A stretch of DNA of 36,024 nucleotides, taken from positions 1-36,024 of the forward strand of contig JALHPN010000078.1 in NCBI GenBank assembly GCA_022842465.1, given 5' to 3'. Source of the stretch: Polyangiaceae bacterium (GTDB lineage Bacteria; Myxococcota_A; Polyangia; Polyangiales; Polyangiaceae). This document shows, piece by piece, positions 7,640-14,466 of this stretch. The notes under the pieces are model-generated. The model saw only the letters and a list, made by a program, of their open reading frames with translations. It was not told the origin of the DNA and ran no database searches. The stretch's first letter is position 1; every line of letters begins with the position of its first letter. The position numbers and the translations under genes were made by a program.

Positions 7640-8968
7640 TCAGGCGGCGCGTCGCGCGCGCGCGCGGCGGCCGAGGAGGAGCGAGAGAGCGAGGAGGCCG
7701 ACGAGAGAGACCGGAGCGCGCGAGGGGCGGGGCGGCGCGAACGAGCAGGTGCTCGCCGCGCGGCCGTACCCCGTGTCGTCGTCACCGGTCGCGGCGTTGC
7801 CGGACGAGCCGCCGCCCGAGGAGGCGCCGCCGTCGCCGCCCGACGAGCTCGCGCTCGTGGAGCTCGAGCTCGCGGGCTTGCCGGACGCGCCCCCGTCGCC
7901 GCCCGAGGAGCTCGAGCTCGCCTGCGTGAGGCCGAAGAACTCGGCGATCCGGAGCGGCGCGCAGATCCCCCTGTCGATCGCGTAGGAGCCGGCCGTCCCG
8001 CACTGCGCGGAGGGCTTCACGGGGACGCCGTGGCCCATGCCCGCCACGACGTACGTCTCGACCTTCGCCACGTTGCTCGCGTCCTTCCAGACCGAGCGGG
8101 CCTGGCCGTCGACCGTGTCGGTCGCGCTCGGCGACGCGGCGGAGAGGCCGTGGAGGTCGGTCCACTGCTTCACGATCTCGGTGCGGTTGCCCGTGCCGAC
8201 GATCGCGTCCGCGTCACCCTGCCAGACGCTGATGCGCGGCCAGGGGCCGGCGTAGCCGGGGTACGCGTCCTTGACCTTCTTGCTCCAGACGTCGGCCGCG
8301 AGCGACTTGCCCGGCTTCTGGCAGCTCGAGACCTCGCTGAACGTCGACGTGCAGTAGTACGGGATCCCTGCGATGCTTGCGGCGGCGGCGAAGACGTCCG
8401 GGTAGACCGCCGCCATGAGGACGGCCTCGGCGCCACCTGCGGAGAAACCTGTAATGTACACTTTGGTGGGATCGCCGCCGTGCGCCGCGATCGTCTTGTC
8501 CACCATCTGCTTGATCGAGAGGTTCTCGCCCTTGCCGCGCTGGAGGTTCGTCGGATCGCCGTACTCGCCCGACCAGTTGAAGCAGCGCAGGGGGTTGTTG
8601 CCGGTCTGCTGCTCCGGGTAGACCACGACGAAGCCGTGCTCCTCCGAGAGCTCGTTCCAGCCCGTCTTCGCCGCGTTCGCCGCGCCCTCGGTGCAGCCGT
8701 GGAGGACGAGGACCGTCGCGGGGGATGCCGCGAGCTTGGCCGGGACGTGCTCGAACATCTTGAGCGCGCCCGGGTTCGACCCGAAGTCGGTGACCTCGGC
8801 GATGTCTCCGACCGCGGCCGACCGGACCGTGCCGATCGTCTCCTCCGCGGCCGCGATCGACGCCGGATCTTCCGGAGACGACGAGCAGGCGGCCGTGACC
8901 GCGAGGGCGCTCACGAGGACGAAGGGAACGACGGGACCGGCGAGGAGGCGGGAGGGGGTGGGGCGCAT
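7640..8968 (-). CDS. PHB-depolymerase-family esterase with lipobox and MYXO-CTERM-like tail
   Basis: 442 residues. ATG 8968 has GGAGG 9 bases upstream. The N-terminus carries a lipoprotein signal (ALAVTAAC, Cys28). The catalytic domain, about 55-348, matches poly(3-hydroxybutyrate) depolymerase/feruloyl-esterase-like enzymes: LVLHGCTEGA, nucleophile S176 in GFSAGGA, acid D254 in GDADAIV, and H313 in GMGHGV. A Ser/Gly/Asp linker (350-400) leads to STC, a hydrophobic stretch (LVGLLALSLLL) and RRARARR, a MYXO-CTERM-like sorting signal. Having both a lipobox and a C-terminal sorting tail is odd, since either alone could anchor it. It probably hydrolyses polyesters or related esters at the cell surface. 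First gene of the operon with the transporter-lipase and the barrel, and paralogous to the gene at 17834-18961. Confidence 0.85.
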   Translation of the reverse strand: MRPTPSRLLAGPVVPFVLVSALAVTAACSSSPEDPASIAAAEETIGTVRSAAVGDIAEVTDFGSNPGALKMFEHVPAKLAASPATVLVLHGCTEGAANAAKTGWNELSEEHGFVVVYPEQQTGNNPLRCFNWSGEYGDPTNLQRGKGENLSIKQMVDKTIAAHGGDPTKVYITGFSAGGAEAVLMAAVYPDVFAAAASIAGIPYYCTSTFSEVSSCQKPGKSLAADVWSKKVKDAYPGYAGPWPRISVWQGDADAIVGTGNRTEIVKQWTDLHGLSAASPSATDTVDGQARSVWKDASNVAKVETYVVAGMGHGVPVKPSAQCGTAGSYAIDRGICAPLRIAEFFGLTQASSSSSGGDGGASGKPASSSSTSASSSGGDGGASSGGGSSGNAATGDDDTGYGRAASTCSFAPPRPSRAPVSLVGLLALSLLLGRRARARRAA

Positions 8969-9052
8969 CGCGGCGCGCCTCCAGCGAAGGGTGTGCCAGG
9001 CGCCTACGGAGTGGTCTCGGGCGGGAAATGCCCGGTGCGGGACGAGCGCTCT

Positions 9053-9068
9053 CCGGACGCGCGTCCGG
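9053..9068. promoter_or_regulatory. Perfect 16-bp palindrome between two minus-strand genes
   Basis: CCGGACGCGCGTCCGG is a perfect palindrome 33 bases past the stop of the lipoprotein gene and about 85 bases upstream of the depolymerase start. It could be an operator for the esterase operon or an RNA hairpin ending the upstream transcript; no T-run follows, so a classical intrinsic terminator is not supported. Confidence 0.35.
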
Positions 9069-9101
9069 CGTGACGCACCCGCCGGCCGCGCCCGCCGCGT
9101 C

Positions 9102-9599
9102 TCAGGGGACGCAGAGGACGTCGGCGCCGTTCTGGAGGCAGTTGCGCGGCGTCGTCGCGGCGCAGGTCTGGGCGCATCCGCGCGCGCAGCCGCTGCTCTC
9201 GAACGCGGTGACGGCCGCCTCGTAGGTCGCGACGGCCGCGGAGCCAGGGATCGCGATCACCACGTCGCAGTCGCACTGGTCCTTCACGATCTCCGTGCAT
9301 TGACCCGACGCGAGCACGCACCGGCGCGCCGCCTTCCGCTTGGCCTCGACCTCGGCGCGGAGCGCGTCGCAGTCGGCGGCGCTCGCATCGACGTCCGACC
9401 CCGCGTCCGCCGGCAGACGCGCGTCCGCCCCCACGGCGTCGCCCTCGATCCGCACGTCCGCTCCTGCCTCCCCTGGCAGGGCGCCCCCGTCTCCGGCGTC
9501 CCGCACGGCCCAGTCCTGCGCGCAGGCGAGGACGAGCGCGGACGCGCCCGCGCCGCCGAGGACGGCGCAGAGGAGGCGAGGACGACGGCAGGGCGTCAC
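9102..9599 (-). CDS. Cys-rich putative lipoprotein
   Basis: 165 residues. The GTG at 9599 is the only good start giving a signal peptide; there is no clear Shine-Dalgarno. The N-terminus PCRRPRLL, a hydrophobic stretch and VLAC (Cys26) form a lipoprotein signal. A linker rich in Asp/Ala/Gly (ADAG, GSDVDAS) follows, then a compact C-terminal domain of about 90 residues with ten Cys (CDAL, RRCVL, GQC, DQCDCDV, GCARGCAQTC, NCLQ, LCVP), consistent with disulfides or a small metal- or ligand-binding fold outside the cytoplasm. I do not recognise a family. It lies upstream of the esterase operon on the same strand, separated by 133 bases with a palindrome, and is divergent from the PEGA/kinase pair. 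Confidence 0.65.
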   Translation of the reverse strand: MTPCRRPRLLCAVLGGAGASALVLACAQDWAVRDAGDGGALPGEAGADVRIEGDAVGADARLPADAGSDVDASAADCDALRAEVEAKRKAARRCVLASGQCTEIVKDQCDCDVVIAIPGSAAVATYEAAVTAFESSGCARGCAQTCAATTPRNCLQNGADVLCVP

Positions 9600-9673
9600 C
9601 CGCGCATCATGCAACGGTTCCCGCGCGCGCGCATGCTCTCCGCCGCTGGCTCGCCCGAGGGCCGCCGGTCGGC

Positions 9674-9679
9674 TACCCT
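9674..9679 (+). promoter_or_regulatory. TANNNT -10-like element (TACCCT), short leader
   Basis: TACCCT lies 13 bases before ATG 9693, which has no Shine-Dalgarno sequence. A start of transcription about 7 bases downstream would leave a leader of only about 6 bases. Confidence 0.5.
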
Positions 9680-9692
9680 CCCGGCGCCTCTC

Positions 9693-10694
9693 ATGTCCCG
9701 GAGCTTCCCGCCGCCGATCGGTCTCGCGATCGCCCTCGCCGCGTCGCTCGCGAGCGTCGTCGGCCCGGTCGAGGCTGGCGAGGCGGAGCTCGCTCGCGCC
9801 CGCGACGCCTACGACCGCGGCGTGAGGGCGGAGTCGCGCGGAGATCACGCGACCGCCTCCCGCGCGTTCGCGGACGCCGACATGCTCGCGCCGTCGGTCG
9901 CCTCGCTCGAGGCTGCGCTCGAGTCGGCGATGCGCGCGGACGATGCCCCCCTCGGCGCGGAGCTCCTCGAGCGCGCGGAGGCCCGGGTGACGGACGCAGG
10001 CCTCGCCAAGACCCTCGACGCGGCGAAGAAGCGGTTCTCCGGGCGCACGGGCAAGGTGCGCGTCGACTGCGGGTTCGCGAGCACGTGCCTCGTCGCGGTC
10101 GACGGGACGGCGCGTGACGCCGCGCGTGCGGTCCACGTCGGCGTCGGCGCCCACTCCGTGATGGTCGAGCGCGACGGCGTACGCCTCGATCGTCTCGTCG
10201 ACGTCCGCGCGGGTGAAGTCGTCCTCCTCGCGCCGGAGGAGAAGAGCGCGCCCGCCAGCCCGAACGTCGTCCCCCCCGTCGCGCCTCCGCGCCCCGAGAC
10301 GCCGTCCGAGAAGGGGCTCTCCCCGGTCTGGTTCTTCGTCGGCGTCGGCGTCACGACCGCGCTCGGCGGCGCGACGATCGCCAGCGCGCTCGACACGTCG
10401 GCGAAGCACGACGACTTCGCGCGCGACTGCGGGGCGTCGGGCGTCGGGCCCGTCCCCACCGGCTGCGCCGACCGCGCGTCGAGCGGAGCGGCGGCGGACA
10501 CGCGGACGAACGTGCTCCTCGGCGTCACGGCCGGTCTCGCGGCGCTCACGGGGGTGACCGCCCTCTTCGTGCGCTGGTCGTCTCCGCGGCCGACCGAGGC
10601 AGCCCTGCCCCCCCGACGCTCCCCGCGCATCGTCCCCGTGCCCTGGGTCGCGCGCAACGGCGGCGGCGCCAGCTTCTCGATGGCGTGGCCGTGA
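9693..10694 (+). CDS. Membrane protein with PEGA-like domain, partner of a Ser/Thr kinase
   Basis: 333 residues from ATG 9693, chosen because a signal peptide follows (IGLAIALAASLASVVGPVEA) and a TANNNT element sits just upstream. Residues 27-115 are an Ala-rich helical, TPR-like stretch (RARDAYDRGVRAESRGDHAT). Residues about 118-190 resemble a PEGA domain, a short beta unit found in surface proteins (GKVRVDC, VAVDGT, GAHSVMVERDG). Then come a Pro-rich linker, one membrane segment (VWFFVGVGVTTALGGATIA), a short Cys-containing loop, a second hydrophobic segment (VLLGVTAGLAALTGVTALFV) and a basic tail. The next gene, a protein kinase, overlaps its stop, so the two are translationally coupled and probably act in one signalling unit at the envelope. 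Confidence 0.65.
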   Translation: MSRSFPPPIGLAIALAASLASVVGPVEAGEAELARARDAYDRGVRAESRGDHATASRAFADADMLAPSVASLEAALESAMRADDAPLGAELLERAEARVTDAGLAKTLDAAKKRFSGRTGKVRVDCGFASTCLVAVDGTARDAARAVHVGVGAHSVMVERDGVRLDRLVDVRAGEVVLLAPEEKSAPASPNVVPPVAPPRPETPSEKGLSPVWFFVGVGVTTALGGATIASALDTSAKHDDFARDCGASGVGPVPTGCADRASSGAAADTRTNVLLGVTAGLAALTGVTALFVRWSSPRPTEAALPPRRSPRIVPVPWVARNGGGASFSMAWP

Positions 10695-12046
10695 ACGCCG
10701 TCTCGACGATCCCGTCGTCGGTGCACCGACGCTACGAGCCGCTCGTGAAGGTCGCCTCCGGCGGCACCGCGGCCGTGTGGGTCGGCGTCCCGCGCGGGGG
10801 AGGAGCGCTCGTCGCGATCAAGCGCCCGCACGCGCACCTCGCGGACGACGCGCAGTTCCGGCGCGCGCTCTCCGCCGAGGCGTCGATCGCCTCGAGCCTC
10901 CGCCATCCGAACGTCGTCGAGGTGCAGGACGTCGAGGAGGACGAGGACGGCATCCAGCTCGTCATGCGCTACGTCGAGGGCGCGTCGCTCTCGGAGCTCA
11001 TCCGGAGCTGGGCGAAGGAGCCTCCCCCGCGACCCGCCGCGTGCGCCCTCCGCGTCGTGCTCGACACGTGCGCGGGGCTCGCGGCGCTCCACGATCTCCG
11101 TGACGCCGAGGGGAAGCTCCTCGGCCTCGTCCATCGCGACGTCTCCCCCGCGAACGTGCTCGTCGACGTGTCCGGCGTCGCGAGCATCGCCGACTTCGGG
11201 CTCGCGAAGCCGCTCTACGCCGTCGAGCGCACGACGAGCGAAGGCGCCCTCCGCGGCAAGCTCGGGTACATGGCGCCCGAGTACATCCGGGGCAAGGAGA
11301 TCGACCGGCGGATCGACGTCTTCGCGATGGCGATCGTCGTGTGGGAGGCCGTCTCGCGGAAGCGGCTCTTCCGCGGAGAGAACGACGCTGCGACGCTCGA
11401 GCGCGTGCAGCGCATGACGCCGCCGTCGCTCGCGGAGGCGGTCCCCGAGCTCGGCGCGCTCGGCCCAGCTCTCGACGCGGTCCTTGCTCGCGCGCTCGCG
11501 AAGGATCCCGCGGCGCGGACGGCCGGGGTCGACGTCCTCGCACACGAGATCGACGCCCTCGCGAACGAGCACGGGATGCTCGCGACCCACGCCGAGGTCG
11601 CCGCCTCGTTCGGGCCGAGCCTCCGAGAAGAGCTCGATGCGCGACGCGCGAAGGTGAGCGCCGCGCTCGCGACGCGTCCCTCCGCCCAGGCCGCGGCCGT
11701 CGAGCCGATGCCTGGCGCCGCGCGCCGGCCGCGACGTGCGGTCCTCGTCGTCGCGACGATGCTCCTCGTCACGGGAGCCGTGGCGGCCGCGGGCTCCTTC
11801 GCGAGGCCCCCCCCTGCGCGGCCACCCGTCCCTGCGGCCTCGGCCGCGAGCGCGAGCCCGACGTCGAGCGATTCGCCCCCGATCGCCGTCGCGACCAGCG
11901 CGCCCGCGGTCCTCGTCACGGCGCCTCCTCCTCCTCCTCGTCCCTCCGTGACGACGCGATCGCCGGCTCCGAAGCCCGCGTTCGATCTCCCCGGTCACAA
12001 GAAACCGCGCCCCAACCCGTACGGTGGGCAGCCCGTCGGTCCTTGA
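10685..12046 (+). CDS. Hanks-type Ser/Thr protein kinase, single-pass membrane
   Basis: 453 residues from GTG 10685; GTG 10691, which overlaps the previous stop as GTGA, is equally plausible. The kinase domain covers about 17-300: Gly loop ASGGTAAVW, K46 in VAIKRP, catalytic HRDVSPANVLV near 150, DFGLAK near 170, YMAPEY, and DVFAMAIVVWE. HRDxSPxN and DVFAxxIVxWE are common in myxobacterial kinases. A long cytoplasmic stretch leads to one membrane helix at about 350-372 (VLVVATMLLVTGAVAAAG), followed by a Pro/Ala/Ser-rich extracytoplasmic tail. It overlaps the PEGA-like membrane gene by 10 bases. Its stop is one base from the stop of the convergent kinase at 12048, so transcripts of the two kinases would collide or overlap. 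Confidence 0.9.
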   Translation: MAVNAVSTIPSSVHRRYEPLVKVASGGTAAVWVGVPRGGGALVAIKRPHAHLADDAQFRRALSAEASIASSLRHPNVVEVQDVEEDEDGIQLVMRYVEGASLSELIRSWAKEPPPRPAACALRVVLDTCAGLAALHDLRDAEGKLLGLVHRDVSPANVLVDVSGVASIADFGLAKPLYAVERTTSEGALRGKLGYMAPEYIRGKEIDRRIDVFAMAIVVWEAVSRKRLFRGENDAATLERVQRMTPPSLAEAVPELGALGPALDAVLARALAKDPAARTAGVDVLAHEIDALANEHGMLATHAEVAASFGPSLREELDARRAKVSAALATRPSAQAAAVEPMPGAARRPRRAVLVVATMLLVTGAVAAAGSFARPPPARPPVPAASAASASPTSSDSPPIAVATSAPAVLVTAPPPPPRPSVTTRSPAPKPAFDLPGHKKPRPNPYGGQPVGP

Positions 12047-12047
12047 G

Positions 12048-12950
12048 TCAGCCCAACGTGCGCGCGAGCGCAGCGTACGCGGCGCTCGCCGTCTGGAACC
12101 GTTCGTCGGGCACGCGCGCGACGCACAGCGCGAACCACTCGTTGAAGCCGGGGGGGATCTTGTCCATCACCTCGAGCTCGATCGCCCTCGCCGACGCGAT
12201 CGGGATCGGCTCGCGACACACCTCCCGTACGAGCTCCACCTTCGGCGCCTTTCGCACCACGGCTCTCCAGAACGATTTTCCCGTGAGGAGGTAGAACGCG
12301 AGCAGTCCGAGCGCCCAGACGTCGGACGCGGGCGTCGCCGGATCGCCCATGACCTGCTCGGGGGCCATCCACGAGGGCGTCCCGAGGGGCGCACCGGAGA
12401 GCGTGAGGTTCTCCGCCGTGATGCGCGCGATGCCGAAGTCGAGCACCTTGACCATCGTCCCTCCGCGCGCGCTCCGCGACGTCGTGAGGAACACGTTCGC
12501 CGGCTTGAGGTCGCGGTGCACGATCCCGATCGCGTGGGCGTGACCGAGGGCGTGACAGAGCTGCTCGAAGATCGCGAGCACCGTCGCCGGCTCGATGGGG
12601 CCGTGCTCCTCGACGACGTCGCGGAGATCCTGCCCCTCGAGCAGCTCCATCGCCAGCCACGGGAGCTGCAGCTTCCGATCGACCCCAGCGCCGATGACCT
12701 GCGCGACGTGCTCGCTCGCGATCTTGGAGCCGACCTGCGCCTCGCGCTCGAAGCGCTTGTAGAGCGTCTCGTCACGCGTGTAGTCGGGGTGGAGGATCTT
12801 CAGCGCGCGGTTCATCGCCGTGCTGAGCTGCTCCGCGACGTAGACGGCCCCGGTCGCGCCGCGCCGGAGCGGCCTCACGATCATGTAGTCGACGCCGACG
12901 ACGGTGCCGTAGGGCACCTCGGGCATGTCGCCGCTCTCGTCACCGGCCAT
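12048..12950 (-). CDS. Hanks-type Ser/Thr protein kinase, cytoplasmic
   Basis: 300 residues from ATG 12950; upstream in-frame ATGs exist, but a TATGCT -10-like element ends 10 bases before this codon. Almost the whole protein is a kinase domain: LRRGATGAVYVAEQ (Gly loop), K in RALKILHPD, HRDLKPANVFL near 145, DFGIARIT near 172, GTPSWMAPEQV, and SDVWALGLLAFYLLTGKSFW. There is no membrane segment or extra sensor domain. After the kinase core come only about 40 residues (FNEWFALCVARVPDERFQTA), normal for short myxobacterial kinases. It is divergent from the FHA/sigma-54 activator at 13021; FHA domains bind phosphothreonine, so kinase and activator are natural partners. That link is inferred from context. 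Confidence 0.9.
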   Translation of the reverse strand: MAGDESGDMPEVPYGTVVGVDYMIVRPLRRGATGAVYVAEQLSTAMNRALKILHPDYTRDETLYKRFEREAQVGSKIASEHVAQVIGAGVDRKLQLPWLAMELLEGQDLRDVVEEHGPIEPATVLAIFEQLCHALGHAHAIGIVHRDLKPANVFLTTSRSARGGTMVKVLDFGIARITAENLTLSGAPLGTPSWMAPEQVMGDPATPASDVWALGLLAFYLLTGKSFWRAVVRKAPKVELVREVCREPIPIASARAIELEVMDKIPPGFNEWFALCVARVPDERFQTASAAYAALARTLG

Positions 12951-12958
12951 CTGTGCCG

Positions 12959-13015
12959 GGAGCATACTCCTTCGCGAGGGGCTCTGCCCCAAGGACCCCG
13001 CCCGGGGTATGCTCC
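12959..13015. promoter_or_regulatory. Face-to-face divergent promoters forming an inverted repeat
   Basis: GGAGCATAC (12959-12967) and GTATGCTCC (13007-13015) are exact reverse complements. Each contains TATGCT: on the minus strand (12961-12966) it lies 10 bases before ATG 12950 of the kinase; on the plus strand (13008-13013) it lies 7 bases before GTG 13021 of the FHA activator. Both genes lack a Shine-Dalgarno at normal distance, so both are probably transcribed as leaderless or nearly leaderless mRNAs from back-to-back promoters about 41 bases apart. Confidence 0.6.
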
Positions 13016-13020
13016 GAGCG

Positions 13021-14415
13021 GTGAGCGACGACTTCGTCGATGATCAGACGACGCGCGTACCCGCCGAGGTCCGCGGGCTCCGGATCCTGTCGGTGGAGCT
13101 CGTCGTCCTCGAGGGCCCGGACCGCGGGCGTCGGATGCCCGTCCACGGCGGTGCTGCCCGGATCGGCACCGCCGAGGGGTGCGATCTCCGGCTCACCGAC
13201 CGAACGGCGTCCCGCGTCCACTGCGAGATCCGCGTGAAGCCCCGCGCCGTCGCGGTCAAGGACGAGGGCAGCACGAACGGCACGGTGTGCGAGGGGATCC
13301 GCATCTCCTCCGCCGAGGTGCCCGCCGGCGCCGTCCTGCGCCTCGGCGGCACCGCCGTCCGGATCGAGATCTCCGACGAGCCCGCCTTCGTCGACGTCTC
13401 GGATCGGGAGTCCTTCGGCGAGCTCGTCGGGGGCAGCCTGGAGATGCGTCGCCTCTACGCGATGCTCGAGCGCATCGCACCGACCGACTCGACCGTGCTC
13501 GTGCAGGGCGAGACGGGCACCGGCAAGGACGTCGTCGCGCGGTCGATCCACGCCGCGTCGAAGCGCGCCGAAGGGCCCTTCGTGCCGCTCGACTGCGGCG
13601 CCGTCCCGGAGAGCCTCTTCGAGAGCGAGCTCTTCGGCCACGTACGCGGAGCGTTCAGCGGCGCCGTCGCCGATCGCAAGGGCGTCATCGAGGAGGCCGA
13701 CGGCGGCACGCTCTTCCTCGACGAGATCGGCGAGCTCCCCCTCGGGATGCAGGCGAAGCTGCTCCGCGCGATCGAGACGCGCACGGTGCGACGCGTGGGG
13801 GCGAACGCCGCGAAGCCCGTCGACGTGCGCGTCGTCGCCGCCACGAACCGACCGCTGACGCGCGCCGTGAACGAGGGCACGTTCCGGGAGGACCTCTACT
13901 ACCGCCTCGCGGTCGTCGAGCTCGCGATCCCGCCGCTCCGAACGCGCCGCGACGACGTCCCGACGCTCGCGACCCACTTCTTCCACGCCCTCGGGGGGCA
14001 GGGAGAGCTCCCGCCGGCGTTCGTGACCTCGCTCGGAGCGCGGAGCTTCCCCGGCAACGTCCGCGAGCTGAAGAACCACGTCGAGCGCGCGCTGATGCTC
14101 GGCATGATCACGTCGGGCCCCGCGCGAGCGGCGGAGCGGTCGGTAGCGCCGAAGACGCTCGACGCGCTCGAGGCCATGGCCCCGCTTCATCTGCCCCTCA
14201 AGGAGGCGCGGGAGCAGTGGACCCAGTCCTTCGAGAGCGTCTACGTGCGCGCCATGCTCCGAAAGACCCACGGGAACGTGACGCGCGCGGCGGAGATCGC
14301 GGGCGTCAGCCGTCGCTTCCTGCAGCGGCTCGCCGCGCGACTCGGGATCCGCGCGAGCGAGGTCGGCGCCGCCCCGGGCGAGCTGGACGACGAAACGATG
14401 GACCAGGCCACGTGA
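13021..14415 (+). CDS. FHA-domain sigma-54-dependent transcriptional activator
   Basis: 464 residues from GTG 13021, placed by the adjacent TATGCT element. An FHA domain at about 20-115 (ARIGTAEGCDLRL, DRTASRVHCEI, DEGSTNGTVCEG) binds phosphothreonine. The AAA+ sigma-54 interaction domain, about 135-365, has Walker A GETGTGKDV near 161, ELFGHVRGAFSGA near 205-212, Walker B GGTLFLDEIGELP, RAIETRTVRRVG, and SFPGNVRELKNHVERAL. A Fis-type helix-turn-helix closes it (HGNVTRAAEIAGVSRRFLQR). The sigma-54 contact loop reads GAFSGA instead of the usual GAFTGA. FHA replaces the usual receiver domain, so input is probably a phosphorylated protein, with the divergent kinase a prime candidate. Targets unknown. 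Confidence 0.92.
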   Translation: MSDDFVDDQTTRVPAEVRGLRILSVELVVLEGPDRGRRMPVHGGAARIGTAEGCDLRLTDRTASRVHCEIRVKPRAVAVKDEGSTNGTVCEGIRISSAEVPAGAVLRLGGTAVRIEISDEPAFVDVSDRESFGELVGGSLEMRRLYAMLERIAPTDSTVLVQGETGTGKDVVARSIHAASKRAEGPFVPLDCGAVPESLFESELFGHVRGAFSGAVADRKGVIEEADGGTLFLDEIGELPLGMQAKLLRAIETRTVRRVGANAAKPVDVRVVAATNRPLTRAVNEGTFREDLYYRLAVVELAIPPLRTRRDDVPTLATHFFHALGGQGELPPAFVTSLGARSFPGNVRELKNHVERALMLGMITSGPARAAERSVAPKTLDALEAMAPLHLPLKEAREQWTQSFESVYVRAMLRKTHGNVTRAAEIAGVSRRFLQRLAARLGIRASEVGAAPGELDDETMDQAT

Positions 14416-14447
14416 CCGTTCGGCTCGCGTCTTGGGGCGACCGCGTT

Positions 14448-14453
14448 TACTCT
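14448..14453 (+). promoter_or_regulatory. TANNNT -10-like element (TACTCT), short leader
   Basis: TACTCT sits 13 bases before ATG 14467 of the hybrid histidine kinase, which has no clear Shine-Dalgarno sequence; the implied leader is about 6 bases. Confidence 0.5.
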
Positions 14454-14466
14454 GTCGCCTCGTTTC

